Positions 1-8,076 of a DNA stretch of 63,074 bases are shown piece after piece. Origin of the DNA: Anaerolineales bacterium (GTDB lineage Bacteria; Chloroflexota; Anaerolineae; Anaerolineales; Villigracilaceae); assembly GCA_020060625.1 (NCBI GenBank), contig JAGUZU010000097.1:1-63074 (forward strand), read 5' to 3'. Below the pieces are notes generated by a model. That model searched no databases, was not told where the DNA came from, and saw only the letters and a program-made list of their open reading frames with translations. Every line of letters starts with the position of its first letter. The stretch's first letter is position 1. A program made the position numbers and the translations under genes.

Positions 1-97
1 ATAGCGCGGCAAGCCGCAGCCAAAGTAAGTCGGATTGGCAATCCGACCTACGCGCAAAATCTTCGCGGTAGGCGCAGTTTTTACAGAGCAATACTAT
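1..97. repeat. Terminal dispersed repeat, left copy
   Basis: This 97-bp stretch recurs at the right edge of the window in the same orientation, differing only at positions 4 and 75. It contains an 8-bp stem (GTCGGATT / AATCCGAC with a 3-nt loop) set inside GTAAG...CCTAC, and a short GCGGC/GCCGC palindrome near its start. Both window ends lie in it, so it is probably a multi-copy genomic repeat at which assembly ended. The two mismatches argue against a simple circular overlap. Confidence 0.85.
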
Positions 98-123
98 AAC
101 CGCCTCTTTTTTTGCGTCCAATG

Positions 124-139
124 ATAGACAATCATCTAT
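124..139. promoter_or_regulatory. Operator-like palindrome O1 upstream of the Cys-rich peptide
   Basis: A perfect inverted repeat, ATAGA-N6-TCTAT, lies 17 bp before the start codon of the small Cys-rich ORF. The same pattern recurs at 266-281 before arsM. The arrangement resembles binding sites of ArsR/SmtB-type repressors, which often carry ATA...TAT half-sites. No arsR gene is present in this window, so the regulator is inferred. Confidence 0.6.
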
Positions 140-156
140 TTGAAAGGAGAGAAGCC

Positions 157-234
157 ATGAACGAACTTCCCGTCAACCAAGGTACATGCTGTGAAGACGA
201 ATGCTGTGAAACCGGCGTCTGTGATTGCTGCTAA
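157..234 (+). CDS. 25-residue cysteine-rich peptide beside arsM (possible arsenic/metal-binding peptide)
   Basis: This short ORF has a good ribosome binding site (AAAGGAGAG at 143-151) and encodes 25 residues, of which 7 are Cys. They lie in the C-terminal half as CC-x3-CC-x4-C-x-CC and end at the C-terminus. It precedes arsM by 61 bp and sits behind operator O1. ArsM itself carries a related CC-x4-CC cluster near its N-terminus. I do not recognise a family. A metallothionein-like thiol peptide that binds trivalent arsenic or passes it to ArsM is a reasonable inference; translation is likely but unproven. The longest frame for arsM would overlap it, which is one reason to place the arsM start downstream. 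Confidence 0.55.
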   Translation: MNELPVNQGTCCEDECCETGVCDCC

Positions 235-265
235 ATCCGCTCGCAAAAATTTTTTATCAAAATCT

Positions 266-281
266 ATAGACAAATATCTAT
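266..281. promoter_or_regulatory. Operator-like palindrome O2 upstream of arsM
   Basis: A second perfect ATAGA-N6-TCTAT palindrome lies between the Cys-rich peptide gene and arsM, 14 bp before the arsM start and directly before its AAGGAGA ribosome binding site. Bound repressor here could block a second promoter or the transcript reading through from O1. Two copies in about 160 bp suggest one regulator controlling both genes. Confidence 0.6.
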
Positions 282-295
282 ATAAGGAGAACCCG

Positions 296-1090
296 ATGAC
301 CCAATCCCCCACCCCCATCCATGACGTAGTCCGCGAGCATTATGCGGAACGGATCAAAAACTCCGCCTCGTGTTGCGGACCTTCGGATTGCTGCACACCC
401 GAAAACAATCTCTACCCGACAGATCTACTTGCCACCCTCGACGGTGAAGCGCCTGTCAGCTACGGCTGCGGCGACCCGATCACGCTGGCGTCGCTGGAAC
501 CCGGTCAGACCGTGCTGGACCTCGGCTCCGGCGCGGGACTCGACTGCTTCTTTGCCGCGAAAAAAGTCGGCGAGAGCGGAAAAGTCATCGGCGTGGATAT
601 GACCCCGGAGATGATCGAACGCGCCAGGTCCGGCGCGAAGCGGATGAACCTCACGAACGTCGAATTCCGCCAGGGATTCATCGAAGACCTGCCCGTCGAA
701 TCCGGCACGGTGGATGTCATCGTCTCAAACTGCGTCATCAACCTCTCGCCGGATAAATCCAAAGTGTTCAATGAGACCTTCCGCGTATTGAAGCCCGGCG
801 GCAAACTGGCGGTTTCGGATATCGTCACCGACGGCGAACTGCCGGATGAAGTGAAGAAAAGCCTGAGCGCGTGGGCGGGATGCGTGGCAGGCGCGGTGGA
901 AGCGAAGGATTACACCGCCATGATGGAAGCGGCAGGCTTCACCGATATTTCCATCAAGCCGGTTTTCTTCGACAAGCAAACTGTGGACGACGCGCTGGGT
1001 GAAATGGAACTGGACACAAGCAGCTATTCGAAGGAAGATGTTTACAAGGCAGTGTACAGCGCAAAGATCACAGCGTACAGACCCGCATAA
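296..1090 (+). CDS. arsM: Arsenite S-adenosylmethionine methyltransferase
   Basis: The product methylates trivalent arsenic using SAM, a cytoplasmic detoxification step. The protein is 264 residues. SAM motif I reads VLDLGSGAGLDCF at about residues 73-85, and the ArsM signature SNCVINLSPDK follows at 144-154. The three Cys expected for As(III) coordination appear as C58, C146 and C196. An extra CC-x4-CC cluster at residues 26-33 is typical of many ArsM proteins. The frame is open back to 191, but the start at 296 has an AAGGAGA ribosome binding site 5 bp upstream. The longer version would overlap the small peptide gene and translate operator O2. A strong terminator follows. Confidence 0.93.
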   Translation: MTQSPTPIHDVVREHYAERIKNSASCCGPSDCCTPENNLYPTDLLATLDGEAPVSYGCGDPITLASLEPGQTVLDLGSGAGLDCFFAAKKVGESGKVIGVDMTPEMIERARSGAKRMNLTNVEFRQGFIEDLPVESGTVDVIVSNCVINLSPDKSKVFNETFRVLKPGGKLAVSDIVTDGELPDEVKKSLSAWAGCVAGAVEAKDYTAMMEAAGFTDISIKPVFFDKQTVDDALGEMELDTSSYSKEDVYKAVYSAKITAYRPA

Positions 1091-1103
1091 AATCTCTGTT
1101 ATG

Positions 1104-1140
1104 AAAAAAACGGACGGCGATTCTCGCCGTCCGTTTTTTT
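1104..1140 (+). terminator. Rho-independent terminator after arsM
   Basis: A perfect hairpin with arms AACGGACGGCGA and TCGCCGTCCGTT separated by TTC is followed by a run of T. It lies 15-50 bp after the arsM stop and ends the arsenic transcript. Confidence 0.9.
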
Positions 1141-1164
1141 CATCGGTTTGTTATCTTTCCTCCA

Positions 1165-1212
1165 TTGACAGTACAATCGTTCGGGAGTAAAAACAAACCG
1201 ACCAGTCGGTTT
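1165..1212 (+). promoter_or_regulatory. tetR promoter with autoregulatory operator
   Basis: TTGACA (1165-1170) and TAAAAA (1188-1193) are spaced by 17 bp and form a plausible sigma70-type promoter. Immediately downstream, 1195-1212 is a near-perfect palindrome with 8-bp arms AAACCGAC / GTCGGTTT and a 2-bp centre, typical in form of TetR-family operators. It overlaps the expected transcription start, so autorepression of the following tetR gene is likely. Confidence 0.7.
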
Positions 1213-1248
1213 TATTTCTTACTACTGGATAAGAGAAGAAAGTTGAAC

Positions 1249-1833
1249 ATGCAACAACGAAGCGAAGAGACAAGATCGAAGATCATGGAATCCGCCATTC
1301 GGTTGTTTTCCGCGCGAGGCTACAACAAAGCCAGCGTGGATGAAATCTGCGCCGAGGCGGGGATCAGCAAAGGCGCGTTCTACCACCACTTCAAGAGCAA
1401 GCAGGCGCTTTTCCTTGCCCTGCTCGACGGCTGGTTAAAAACCATCGACGATGCAATCGAGGCGTCGAAGGATAAACCCATCCCTGAAACCTTCAAGCAG
1501 ATGACACAAGCCTTCCCCTATCTCTTCGAGAGCGCGGGAGAAAACCTGCCGATATTCCTCGAGTTTTGGCTGCAAGCCAGCCGCGATGAAAAGGTCTGGC
1601 AGGCAAGCATTGCGCCGTACCGCCGCTATCACAAACAATTCAGCGATCTCATCAGGCAGGGTGTGGAGGAAGGCTCTTTCGTGGAAGTAAATCCCGAACT
1701 GACTGCGCGCATGATCATCTCCACAGCGATGGGATTGTTACTGCAAAGCCTGCTCGACCCCAAAGGCGCGAAATGGGAAAAGGTGGCGCGCGAAAGCACG
1801 TCCATGCTGGTGGATGGTTTGTTGAGAAAGTAA
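1249..1833 (+). CDS. TetR/AcrR-family transcriptional repressor
   Basis: The protein is 194 residues, the usual family length. The N-terminal helix-turn-helix spans about residues 10-55 and includes the signature ASVDEICAEAGISKGAFYHH. The C-terminal half is the variable ligand-binding and dimerisation domain; the inducer cannot be predicted. The frame opens further upstream, but that would begin within the promoter and operator, so the ATG at 1249 is preferred. A consensus-like palindromic operator sits just upstream. No efflux pump or enzyme gene is adjacent; the next gene is degV. Confidence 0.88.
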   Translation: MQQRSEETRSKIMESAIRLFSARGYNKASVDEICAEAGISKGAFYHHFKSKQALFLALLDGWLKTIDDAIEASKDKPIPETFKQMTQAFPYLFESAGENLPIFLEFWLQASRDEKVWQASIAPYRRYHKQFSDLIRQGVEEGSFVEVNPELTARMIISTAMGLLLQSLLDPKGAKWEKVARESTSMLVDGLLRK

Positions 1834-1834
1834 T

Positions 1835-1904
1835 GTCGTTGCGAGCGAAGCAATCCACAAGCGCCAAGAAGAGATTGCTTCGGGAAAAACATCCTCGCAA
1901 TGAC
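1835..1904. repeat. GTCATTGCGAG-type imperfect palindromic repeat, copy 1
   Basis: The element begins GTCGTTGCGAG and ends CTCGCAATGAC, with internal GAAGCAATC ... GATTGCTTCG arms. Related copies lie at 9568-9660 and 36613-36695. It starts two bases after the tetR stop and ends 24 bp before degV. The ends and interior are conserved as pairs, suggesting a mobile non-coding (MITE- or REP-like) element. Confidence 0.8.
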
Positions 1905-1928
1905 GTAAAACCAAACAGGAGACATAAA

Positions 1929-2789
1929 ATGAAAATCATAACCGATTGCGCGGCAGACATGCCGAACGAAGAACTTGAACAGTTGGAGATCGTCCAAGCC
2001 CCACTGTTCATCCAATTCCCCGAAGGCGAAGTGAACTCGGCGGATATTTCCGCGGACGATTTCTACAACCGCCTCGAAGCGATGCGCCCGCAAATCCCGA
2101 CCACGGCACAGCCTTCGAGCGGCATCTTCGCGGAGTTGTATCGCAAGGTGGCGGAGAAGAGCAAGGACATTCTCTCGATCCATATTTCGTCCGGCTTGAG
2201 CGGTACGATCAACTCGGCAATGGATGGCGGGGAACAGGTCAAGGGAGAGGCGAACGTCCACTTTTGGGATACGCTCACCCTCTCCGGCGGGGAACGCTTC
2301 CAGGTGATGGCGGCAGCGCTTGCATCCAGGGCGGGTTGGGCAATGCAAGCCATTCAGGAACGCCTTACCCACATCCGTGAGAAGACCGAGGTCATATACA
2401 CGCTCGACACGCTGGAATATCTCGCGCGCGGCGGACGCATCGGACGCGTCAAAGCTCTGGCGGGGGCGCTGCTCAACCTAAAGCCGATCATCCGCGTGGA
2501 TACGGACGGCAAATACAGCACCGTCAAAACCGAGCGGACAATCAACAAGTCCATTGCGTCCATTGCGGAACACATCCGCGAAAAGTATGGGGATACGCCC
2601 CTGTGGGTCACCGTACTTCACGGACGCTTCGCGGAAAAAGCGGATATGCTGACAAAAGAATTTCAGGAGAGACTCAACATTGCCAAATTGGAAGTGATGC
2701 GCATCTCACCGGTACTGGGCGTGCATACCGGTCCGGGCATTGTCGGCGCGGCGGTCGTGCCAATGGAACTGATGGGCGATCTGGTATAG
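1929..2789 (+). CDS. DegV family fatty-acid-binding protein
   Basis: The 286-residue protein matches the two-domain DegV fold, which binds a fatty acid; in Firmicutes, FakB members present the acid to the kinase FakA. The N-terminus MKIITDCAADMP, the segment IPTTAQPSSG at about residues 56-65, the HISSGLSGT loop and the LEYLARGGRIGR motif are characteristic. An AGGAG ribosome binding site precedes the ATG at 1929; upstream codons belong to a palindromic repeat. No fakA kinase is seen nearby, so the partner is unknown. Confidence 0.88.
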   Translation: MKIITDCAADMPNEELEQLEIVQAPLFIQFPEGEVNSADISADDFYNRLEAMRPQIPTTAQPSSGIFAELYRKVAEKSKDILSIHISSGLSGTINSAMDGGEQVKGEANVHFWDTLTLSGGERFQVMAAALASRAGWAMQAIQERLTHIREKTEVIYTLDTLEYLARGGRIGRVKALAGALLNLKPIIRVDTDGKYSTVKTERTINKSIASIAEHIREKYGDTPLWVTVLHGRFAEKADMLTKEFQERLNIAKLEVMRISPVLGVHTGPGIVGAAVVPMELMGDLV

Positions 2790-2821
2790 GAAAACCTGCG
2801 AGAGACGGGTAACAAGAAAGA

Positions 2822-2853
2822 GGACGGGCTTGCATATAACGCAAGCCCGTTTG
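2822..2853. terminator. Bidirectional terminator between degV and the isochorismatase-like gene
   Basis: A perfect 10-bp stem, ACGGGCTTGC / GCAAGCCCGT, with a 7-nt loop lies between two convergent genes. It is followed by TTTGATTT on the plus strand. It probably serves degV and perhaps also the opposing operon. Confidence 0.75.
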
Positions 2854-2876
2854 ATTTATCCAATCGCAAAGGAAAT

Positions 2877-3440
2877 CTATTTTTCCATTTCACCAGCCAA
2901 TAACGCAAGCGCTTCCTCCGACGGCACAACTTGACCGTATGCTTTCAACGCCGCCAAAAACGCCTTGTGGACATACTCCGCCGGGATGACGGTATCGCCG
3001 TATCTCAAATCGCGGGTGGCGCAGGCATCTTCCGCAATGATGACCTTGAATCCAAGATCGGCGGCGGCGCGGGCGGTGGCATCCACGCATAAGTGGGTCA
3101 TCATGCCAGTGATGACGACGCGCTCGATGCCCCACTCTTTGAGTATTTCCAGCAGGTTCGTCTCGCGGAAGGCGTTGGGATAATGCTTGTAAACGATGGG
3201 TTCCCCCACGAAGTGCGCAACCGAATCGTGAATATCCGAGCCTACATCGCCTTTGATGAAGAACGCCGCATCGGGCTTCAGGGAAATGTGCTGGATGTGA
3301 ATGTGATGTCCGCCATGCTCGCGGAAACACTGCAAAAGCATGTAGGCTTTCTTCGCCGCCTCCAATGGATTTACAAGCGGGAATTTCCCGCCGGGGAAAT
3401 AATCCTTCTGAATATCAATGACCAGTAATGCCGTTTTCAT
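2877..3440 (-). CDS. Cysteine hydrolase of the isochorismatase / nicotinamidase superfamily
   Basis: The protein is 187 residues. The catalytic triad of the superfamily is visible: D9 in VIDIQKDY, K85 in YKHYPNAF and C118 in THLCVDAT, with a cis-peptide-like GMMTHLC loop. Members hydrolyse amides or isochorismate; the substrate here cannot be assigned. The ATG follows the stop codon of the RNase H gene with no spacing, so the two are translationally coupled in a minus-strand operon. Confidence 0.88.
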   Translation of the reverse strand: MKTALLVIDIQKDYFPGGKFPLVNPLEAAKKAYMLLQCFREHGGHHIHIQHISLKPDAAFFIKGDVGSDIHDSVAHFVGEPIVYKHYPNAFRETNLLEILKEWGIERVVITGMMTHLCVDATARAAADLGFKVIIAEDACATRDLRYGDTVIPAEYVHKAFLAALKAYGQVVPSEEALALLAGEMEK

Positions 3441-4067
3441 CTATTTTCTCCCAAAATCGGCGGGGTTTTCGCCCCAAAGTTCCGTATTCCACTTTAATAC
3501 TTTGTCTTCGGGGAGTTCGTTTTCCGCCAGCCAGTTCTCCGCGCTGTGGATAATCGCGAACAAAACCGCATTTTTCGGCGAATGTTTCAAACGCGTCTTG
3601 CATTCGCCCGTGCATACCCATGCAATGGCGTTCTCCGAGTCGGAATAGATCGGGATGTGCATGTTATGTTTTGCCTGCCACGTCAACGCATGGACGATTG
3701 CAAGGAACTCCCCCACATTATTCGTTCCCTGGGCATACGGACCGGCGTGAAAAATTTCCTCGCCCGTTTCCGTATTCACGCCGCGATATTCAAGGTTGCC
3801 CGGCGAGCCGCTGCAGGCGGCGTCCACACAGATGGACGGCAGGATCGGTTTGACACTCGCATCCCTCCACCTCCCGCTTGTGGATGACTTTCCCTTGTAA
3901 TCGTCGTAGTCGGCAAGGTATGCGGCGTCCGCCTCGGTTCTGCTCTCGAACGCTTTGAACTGCGCCCCGACAAAGCCTTTCACCTGTTTTTCGCATTCCA
4001 CCCAGGACGTGAAAACACCCGTCCTGCGCCCTTTCCATACGACGTAATACTTCTGCTTTTTCGGCAT
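3441..4067 (-). CDS. Viroplasmin-domain ribonuclease H (type I)
   Basis: The protein is 208 residues. It begins with a viroplasmin / N-terminal RNase HI hybrid-binding domain (about residues 4-50, YYVVWKGRRTGVFTSW). A type I RNase H domain follows, with acidic residues at about D82, E120, D143 and D204. It should cleave the RNA strand of RNA-DNA hybrids. It lies in a minus-strand run with the CBS protein upstream (21-bp gap) and the isochorismatase-like gene immediately downstream. Confidence 0.88.
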   Translation of the reverse strand: MPKKQKYYVVWKGRRTGVFTSWVECEKQVKGFVGAQFKAFESRTEADAAYLADYDDYKGKSSTSGRWRDASVKPILPSICVDAACSGSPGNLEYRGVNTETGEEIFHAGPYAQGTNNVGEFLAIVHALTWQAKHNMHIPIYSDSENAIAWVCTGECKTRLKHSPKNAVLFAIIHSAENWLAENELPEDKVLKWNTELWGENPADFGRK

Positions 4068-4088
4068 GGGTTAATTTTACATCACAAC

Positions 4089-4496
4089 CTATTTCTCCTC
4101 TTCCCAGCCCTGCTCCTCCACCGCCGTGAAAATATCCGTTGCGGAAATCATCCCAATCAGCATGCCGCCTTCATCCGCAATCGGCAGGTGATGGATTTTA
4201 TGCTTTTGCATTACTTGCGAACATTCCATCAGAGTCCATTCGGCGCGCCCGGTAATAATGGGACCGGACATGATCTCGCGCACGGCGGTTTCGGCGGGGT
4301 TGCGCCCTTCGGCAACGATTTTGTCACGAATGTCTGTGGTCGTGACGATCCCATAGGAATTGTCCTTCACGCTGATCTTCACAACCACACTATGTATCTT
4401 TCGGCGGCGCATGAGCGTGGCGGCATACGAAACGCTCGAATCGGGGTCAACGACGACAACGGGGCTGGACATCCAATCACGGACAAGGTGCGGCAT
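4089..4496 (-). CDS. Tandem CBS-domain protein
   Basis: The 135-residue protein consists of two CBS motifs (about residues 8-65 and 73-128) with the usual MSSPVVVV and MSGPIITG starts and TDI endings. Such stand-alone pairs bind adenine nucleotides and act as energy sensors or regulators. The partner is not evident. It lies 29 bp after the Ycf48-like lipoprotein gene and 21 bp before the RNase H gene, so co-transcription is likely. Confidence 0.88.
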   Translation of the reverse strand: MPHLVRDWMSSPVVVVDPDSSVSYAATLMRRRKIHSVVVKISVKDNSYGIVTTTDIRDKIVAEGRNPAETAVREIMSGPIITGRAEWTLMECSQVMQKHKIHHLPIADEGGMLIGMISATDIFTAVEEQGWEEEK

Positions 4497-4525
4497 AATT
4501 CTCTCCTCTGGGTATTTTCGTTATT

Positions 4526-5737
4526 TTAAGGAATAAGCGGAAACCAGGTCTGGCATCCGTCGGTTGTCTTGTAAAGCGTGCGGCGGCCCGTCGGGCTGGC
4601 GGTGATGACCCAGCCCGTTTTTGAATTGACAAAACTCATATCGGTGATGGAATTACCAAATGTAATTTCGGGGACGACGGTATTAAATGTTTTTCCCGCA
4701 TCCTCCGTGACGTGGAACCTGTTTTCCGCATAGACGATGATTTCCCGCGCCGACGGAACCGCAAACCTGCCGATGCCCGGGATGACTTCAGGCAGAAGTT
4801 CCCACGTATTGCCGCCATCATTGGTTGCGTAGAGGATGGTCTGCGGTTTTGCGGAGGTCATGCGCAGGGCAAGAATCCCCTGCTTTGGTGAAAGGAATTT
4901 GACCATTTCAACGCCGAGTTCGCTCGTTTGCGCTTCGTCCGGCAGGATAAGGCTGATATTGAACCATGTCTTTCCGGCGTCGTCCGTGCGGAATAAGTAG
5001 ACTGTGCCGGGCGAGTAGGTCACGCCGCCAACCCATGCAGTTTTCATGTCGAGCGGGACAAGCAGGATTTTCAGCCCGCTCAGAGGAAGGGTTTCACCTG
5101 CATCTCCCAGGTTGGGGTCGTTTGTGTACACGCGGTTCCATGTTTCCCCGCCGTTTTGTGTCTGGAAAACGGAAACCGCCATCGAGCCGGCGCCCACGCC
5201 GAGATCGGCGAGAATCCAGCCGTTGTTTGCATCCAGAAACTCCATATCGCCCGCGCTGAACGGGGTTGCAAACGTCTCCCAATTCAATCCGCCATCGGAT
5301 GTGCGATAGAGCGTGCCGCCGTTTGGATAATTGTTCGGGTCAACCACCTGGATCCAGGCATGGGTTACATCCAAAAACTCCGGGAAGACGGAATATCCGA
5401 CCTCCGTCAAGCCGGGAGGAGTGACGTTGTACCAGGTCGCGCCGCCGTCGTTGGTGCGGATGATGTTCTCTTCCGTCACCCCCCAGCCATAGACTTCATC
5501 CATCATTTCGATGAAGATAATGGATGGAGAGTTAACTTCGGGCGCGGCGATTTCCTCCGGCAATGGCGTGCCTTGCGGGGCAGTGACGGATTGCGTCGCA
5601 GACGTCGCCTCCTCCACAGTCGGCGTGGCGGCGGGCTGTGATTCGGTCGCATCCAAAGCCGTTTCGATTTGCGTCTCCGGCGCGGCGCAGGCAGCGATCA
5701 GTATCACAAGCAATATGGAAAAGAGAATTCTCTTCAT
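4526..5737 (-). CDS. Lipoprotein with Ycf48/BNR-type beta-propeller repeats
   Basis: The 403-residue product starts with a signal peptide and lipobox (LIAAC, lipidated Cys17), followed by a Thr/Pro/Glu-rich linker. The rest carries about seven repeats of the form TxDGGxTW, for example IIRTNDGGATW and LYKTTDGCQTW, the hallmark of Ycf48-like sialidase-type propellers. Ycf48 assists photosystem II assembly in cyanobacteria. In heterotrophs the role of these exported propellers is unknown, and extracellular scaffolding is a guess. Confidence 0.85.
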   Translation of the reverse strand: MKRILFSILLVILIAACAAPETQIETALDATESQPAATPTVEEATSATQSVTAPQGTPLPEEIAAPEVNSPSIIFIEMMDEVYGWGVTEENIIRTNDGGATWYNVTPPGLTEVGYSVFPEFLDVTHAWIQVVDPNNYPNGGTLYRTSDGGLNWETFATPFSAGDMEFLDANNGWILADLGVGAGSMAVSVFQTQNGGETWNRVYTNDPNLGDAGETLPLSGLKILLVPLDMKTAWVGGVTYSPGTVYLFRTDDAGKTWFNISLILPDEAQTSELGVEMVKFLSPKQGILALRMTSAKPQTILYATNDGGNTWELLPEVIPGIGRFAVPSAREIIVYAENRFHVTEDAGKTFNTVVPEITFGNSITDMSFVNSKTGWVITASPTGRRTLYKTTDGCQTWFPLIP

Positions 5738-5748
5738 GGTTCTCCTTT

Positions 5749-5811
5749 GGTTGACGGTTGCAGGTCAAAAGTCGAACAGCAGCCCGACCTTCAACCTTCA
5801 ACTTTCAACCA
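5749..5811. repeat. Imperfect inverted simple repeat (GGTTGA type)
   Basis: The left arm GGTTGACGGTTGCAGGTC is roughly complementary to the right arm GACCTTCAACCTTCAAC plus TTTCAACC. The right end supplies the TGA stop codon of the thiolase gene on the minus strand. It belongs to the class of short repeat-built hairpins seen throughout this window. Confidence 0.6.
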
Positions 5812-7016
5812 AGATATTCAACCACCGTCGCTTCGCCCTGACCGACGCCCACGCAGAGGGTTGCCACGCCGTATTTGACGTTCCCGCGAATTCGCATTTC
5901 ATGCACAAGCGTCGTCATCAGGCGCGCGCCCGAACAGCCGAGCGGATGTCCAATGGCAATCGCGCCGCCGTTGACGTTGACGATCTCAGGGTCGAGCTCG
6001 AGATCTTCCATCACCGCCAGCGACTGCACGGCAAACGCTTCGTTGATCTCGATCAAGCCGATGTCTTTGATCTTCAAACCGGCGCGAGTCAATGCTTTGC
6101 GCGTGGCAGGAACCGGACCGTAGCCCATGACTCTGGGCGGCACGCCAGCCGAGGCGGAAGTCGCGATGCGGACAAGCGGTTTGAGGTTCAGGGCTTTGGC
6201 GCGGTCTGCGCTCATCACCAAAAGCGCGGCGGCTCCATCATTTAATCCGGATGAATTACCGGCGGTGACAGTCCCCCCATCCTTTTTGAAGGCGGGTCTG
6301 AGTTTGGCGAGGCTTTCCATCGAAGTGTCGCGGCGCGGGCGTTCGTCCGTGTCCACGATTTTCGGGTCGCCTTTTTTCTGGGGAATGGAAACAGGCACGA
6401 TCTCCTGCGCGAAGCGTCCCGAGTCAATCGCGGCAATCGCGCGCTGATGACTGCGAAGCGCGAATTCATCCTGCTTCTCGCGCGTGAGGTGCGGGCGCTC
6501 CGCCGCAATGTTTTCGGCGGTTTCACCCATCGAGTCTGTGCCGTGCATTTCCTTCATTTTTGGATTTGGATACCGCCAGCCGAGCGCGGTATCCCACGCG
6601 GTGAGATTGCCGAAGGAAAACCCCGCCTCCGCCTTCGGAACGGAATAGGGCGCGCGGCTCATGGATTCGACGCCGCCCGCAATGTAGATGTCTCCTTCGC
6701 CAGCCCTGATTGCGCGCGCCGCCATGTTGATTGCATTCAACCCTGAAGCGCACAAACGGTTTACGGTGACTCCCGCCACTTCCACAGGAAGCCCTGCAAG
6801 AAGCGCCGCCATGCGGGCTACATTGCGATTGTCCTCGCCCGCCTGGTTCGCGCATCCCATGAAGACTTCTTCGATGAGCGCAGGGTCAATTGGATTTCGT
6901 TCAAGAATCGTTTTTATTACATGCGCCGCCATGTCATCGGGGCGCACGGATGAAAGAACGCCGCCCAACGCCCCAACAGGCGTGCGGATGGCATCTACAA
7001 TTACAACTTCGGTCAT
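5805..7016 (-). CDS. Acetyl-CoA C-acetyltransferase / thiolase
   Basis: The 403-residue enzyme matches thiolase throughout. The nucleophile is C89 ([13 protein letters not shown]). The [16 protein letters not shown] histidine motif and the CVGVGQGEA active-site Cys lie near the C-terminus. It either condenses two acetyl-CoA or cleaves 3-ketoacyl-CoA in beta-oxidation. Four-carbon versus longer specificity cannot be read from sequence alone. The start at 7016 has a GGAGG ribosome binding site; 12 further upstream codons are unlikely to be translated. No hydroxyacyl-CoA dehydrogenase is adjacent. Confidence 0.92.
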   Translation of the reverse strand: MTEVVIVDAIRTPVGALGGVLSSVRPDDMAAHVIKTILERNPIDPALIEEVFMGCANQAGEDNRNVARMAALLAGLPVEVAGVTVNRLCASGLNAINMAARAIRAGEGDIYIAGGVESMSRAPYSVPKAEAGFSFGNLTAWDTALGWRYPNPKMKEMHGTDSMGETAENIAAERPHLTREKQDEFALRSHQRAIAAIDSGRFAQEIVPVSIPQKKGDPKIVDTDERPRRDTSMESLAKLRPAFKKDGGTVTAGNSSGLNDGAAALLVMSADRAKALNLKPLVRIATSASAGVPPRVMGYGPVPATRKALTRAGLKIKDIGLIEINEAFAVQSLAVMEDLELDPEIVNVNGGAIAIGHPLGCSGARLMTTLVHEMRIRGNVKYGVATLCVGVGQGEATVVEYLG

Positions 7017-7148
7017 GGAATCCTCCAAGTGTTGATGCTTTGATTCTACCACCCATAAAACAACGGCAAGGTTTTACAACCCGTTAATCACAATGCTCCG
7101 CAGGTGTGCTATCATTTTCAACGATCAAAAAAATCCGTTGGAGAAATC

Positions 7149-7961
7149 ATGAACAAATCCATTCGCAATCTCGTCATCTTTTCCATTGTCACAATTTCAT
7201 GCGGCTGGTTCGGTGTGTGGGTCAATACCCAAATTCCCAGCCCCAGCCCGCAGCAAAGCCTCGGCATCCTAATCTTTCTCCTTGCCCCCCTGCTGACCGT
7301 CCTGCTCCTGCGCGGATTTGGCGGCGACGGTTGGGCGGATTTCGGTCTGCGCCTCAACCTTAAAGGGAACTTGGTCTGGTACGCCTTTGCATTCCTGATC
7401 TACCCTGTCACGATTGCGCTCACCCTCGGCTTGTCTCTGTTGTTCAGAGCCTCCTCCATCGAACGCCCCCTTTCCGGGTTGTTCCCAATCTTTCTTTTTG
7501 GAATTGCCGCTTCGCTTATGAAAAACATCGGCGAAGAATTCGCCTGGCGCGGATACCTGACTCCGCGCTTCAAAGCCCTTGGTTTGAGCAACTTCAACAA
7601 CCACATGCTGACCGCCCTCATCTGGGGCGTGTGGCACATTCCCTACTGGATATTCTTCCTGGGAAGCGACATCATCAGCGAATACACCTCCATTGGCATG
7701 ACCGGCTTCATCGTCCTCGGCTTGGTCGGGATCTTCCCCACCGCGCTCGTGCTGGGAGAACTGCGCCTCAAAACCGACTCGGTCTGGGCTCCCTACATCG
7801 CGCACAATATCACCAACGCCCTCAGCGCTCAGTTGCTGATCGAAGGTTTCGTCAAATTCAGACCGGGCGCGGAGTTGATCTTCTCCCCCAACACAGATGG
7901 CATCGTCATGATCGTCCTGTTTTTGGCAATCGGCATTTGGATGATAAGAAAAAAGGGATGA
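7149..7961 (+). CDS. CPBP-family intramembrane glutamic endopeptidase
   Basis: The 270-residue protein has about seven to eight hydrophobic segments. The CPBP (Abi/CAAX protease) motifs are present: E129-E130-x3-R134 (EEFAWRGY), a His-bearing segment IWGVWHIPYW, and HNITN. Family members are membrane proteases acting on prenylated or bacteriocin-related substrates. The substrate is unknown. The frame extends to 7104, but the ATG at 7149 after GGAGAAATC fits better. Confidence 0.85.
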   Translation: MNKSIRNLVIFSIVTISCGWFGVWVNTQIPSPSPQQSLGILIFLLAPLLTVLLLRGFGGDGWADFGLRLNLKGNLVWYAFAFLIYPVTIALTLGLSLLFRASSIERPLSGLFPIFLFGIAASLMKNIGEEFAWRGYLTPRFKALGLSNFNNHMLTALIWGVWHIPYWIFFLGSDIISEYTSIGMTGFIVLGLVGIFPTALVLGELRLKTDSVWAPYIAHNITNALSAQLLIEGFVKFRPGAELIFSPNTDGIVMIVLFLAIGIWMIRKKG

Positions 7962-8076
7962 CCTTTGTACACCTCCGTATGTGACGCTTGGCACTACTCG
8001 CCCATGACAGGAAAGGACATAATCAGGGTGGCGGGTTATTCCGCTAAATAATGTCAAACTTCTCTTCATACGTGCG

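Noticed and set aside
191-295. 35-codon N-terminal extension of arsM
   Set aside because: It would overlap the Cys-rich peptide, translate operator O2 and the ribosome binding site, and has no ribosome binding site of its own.
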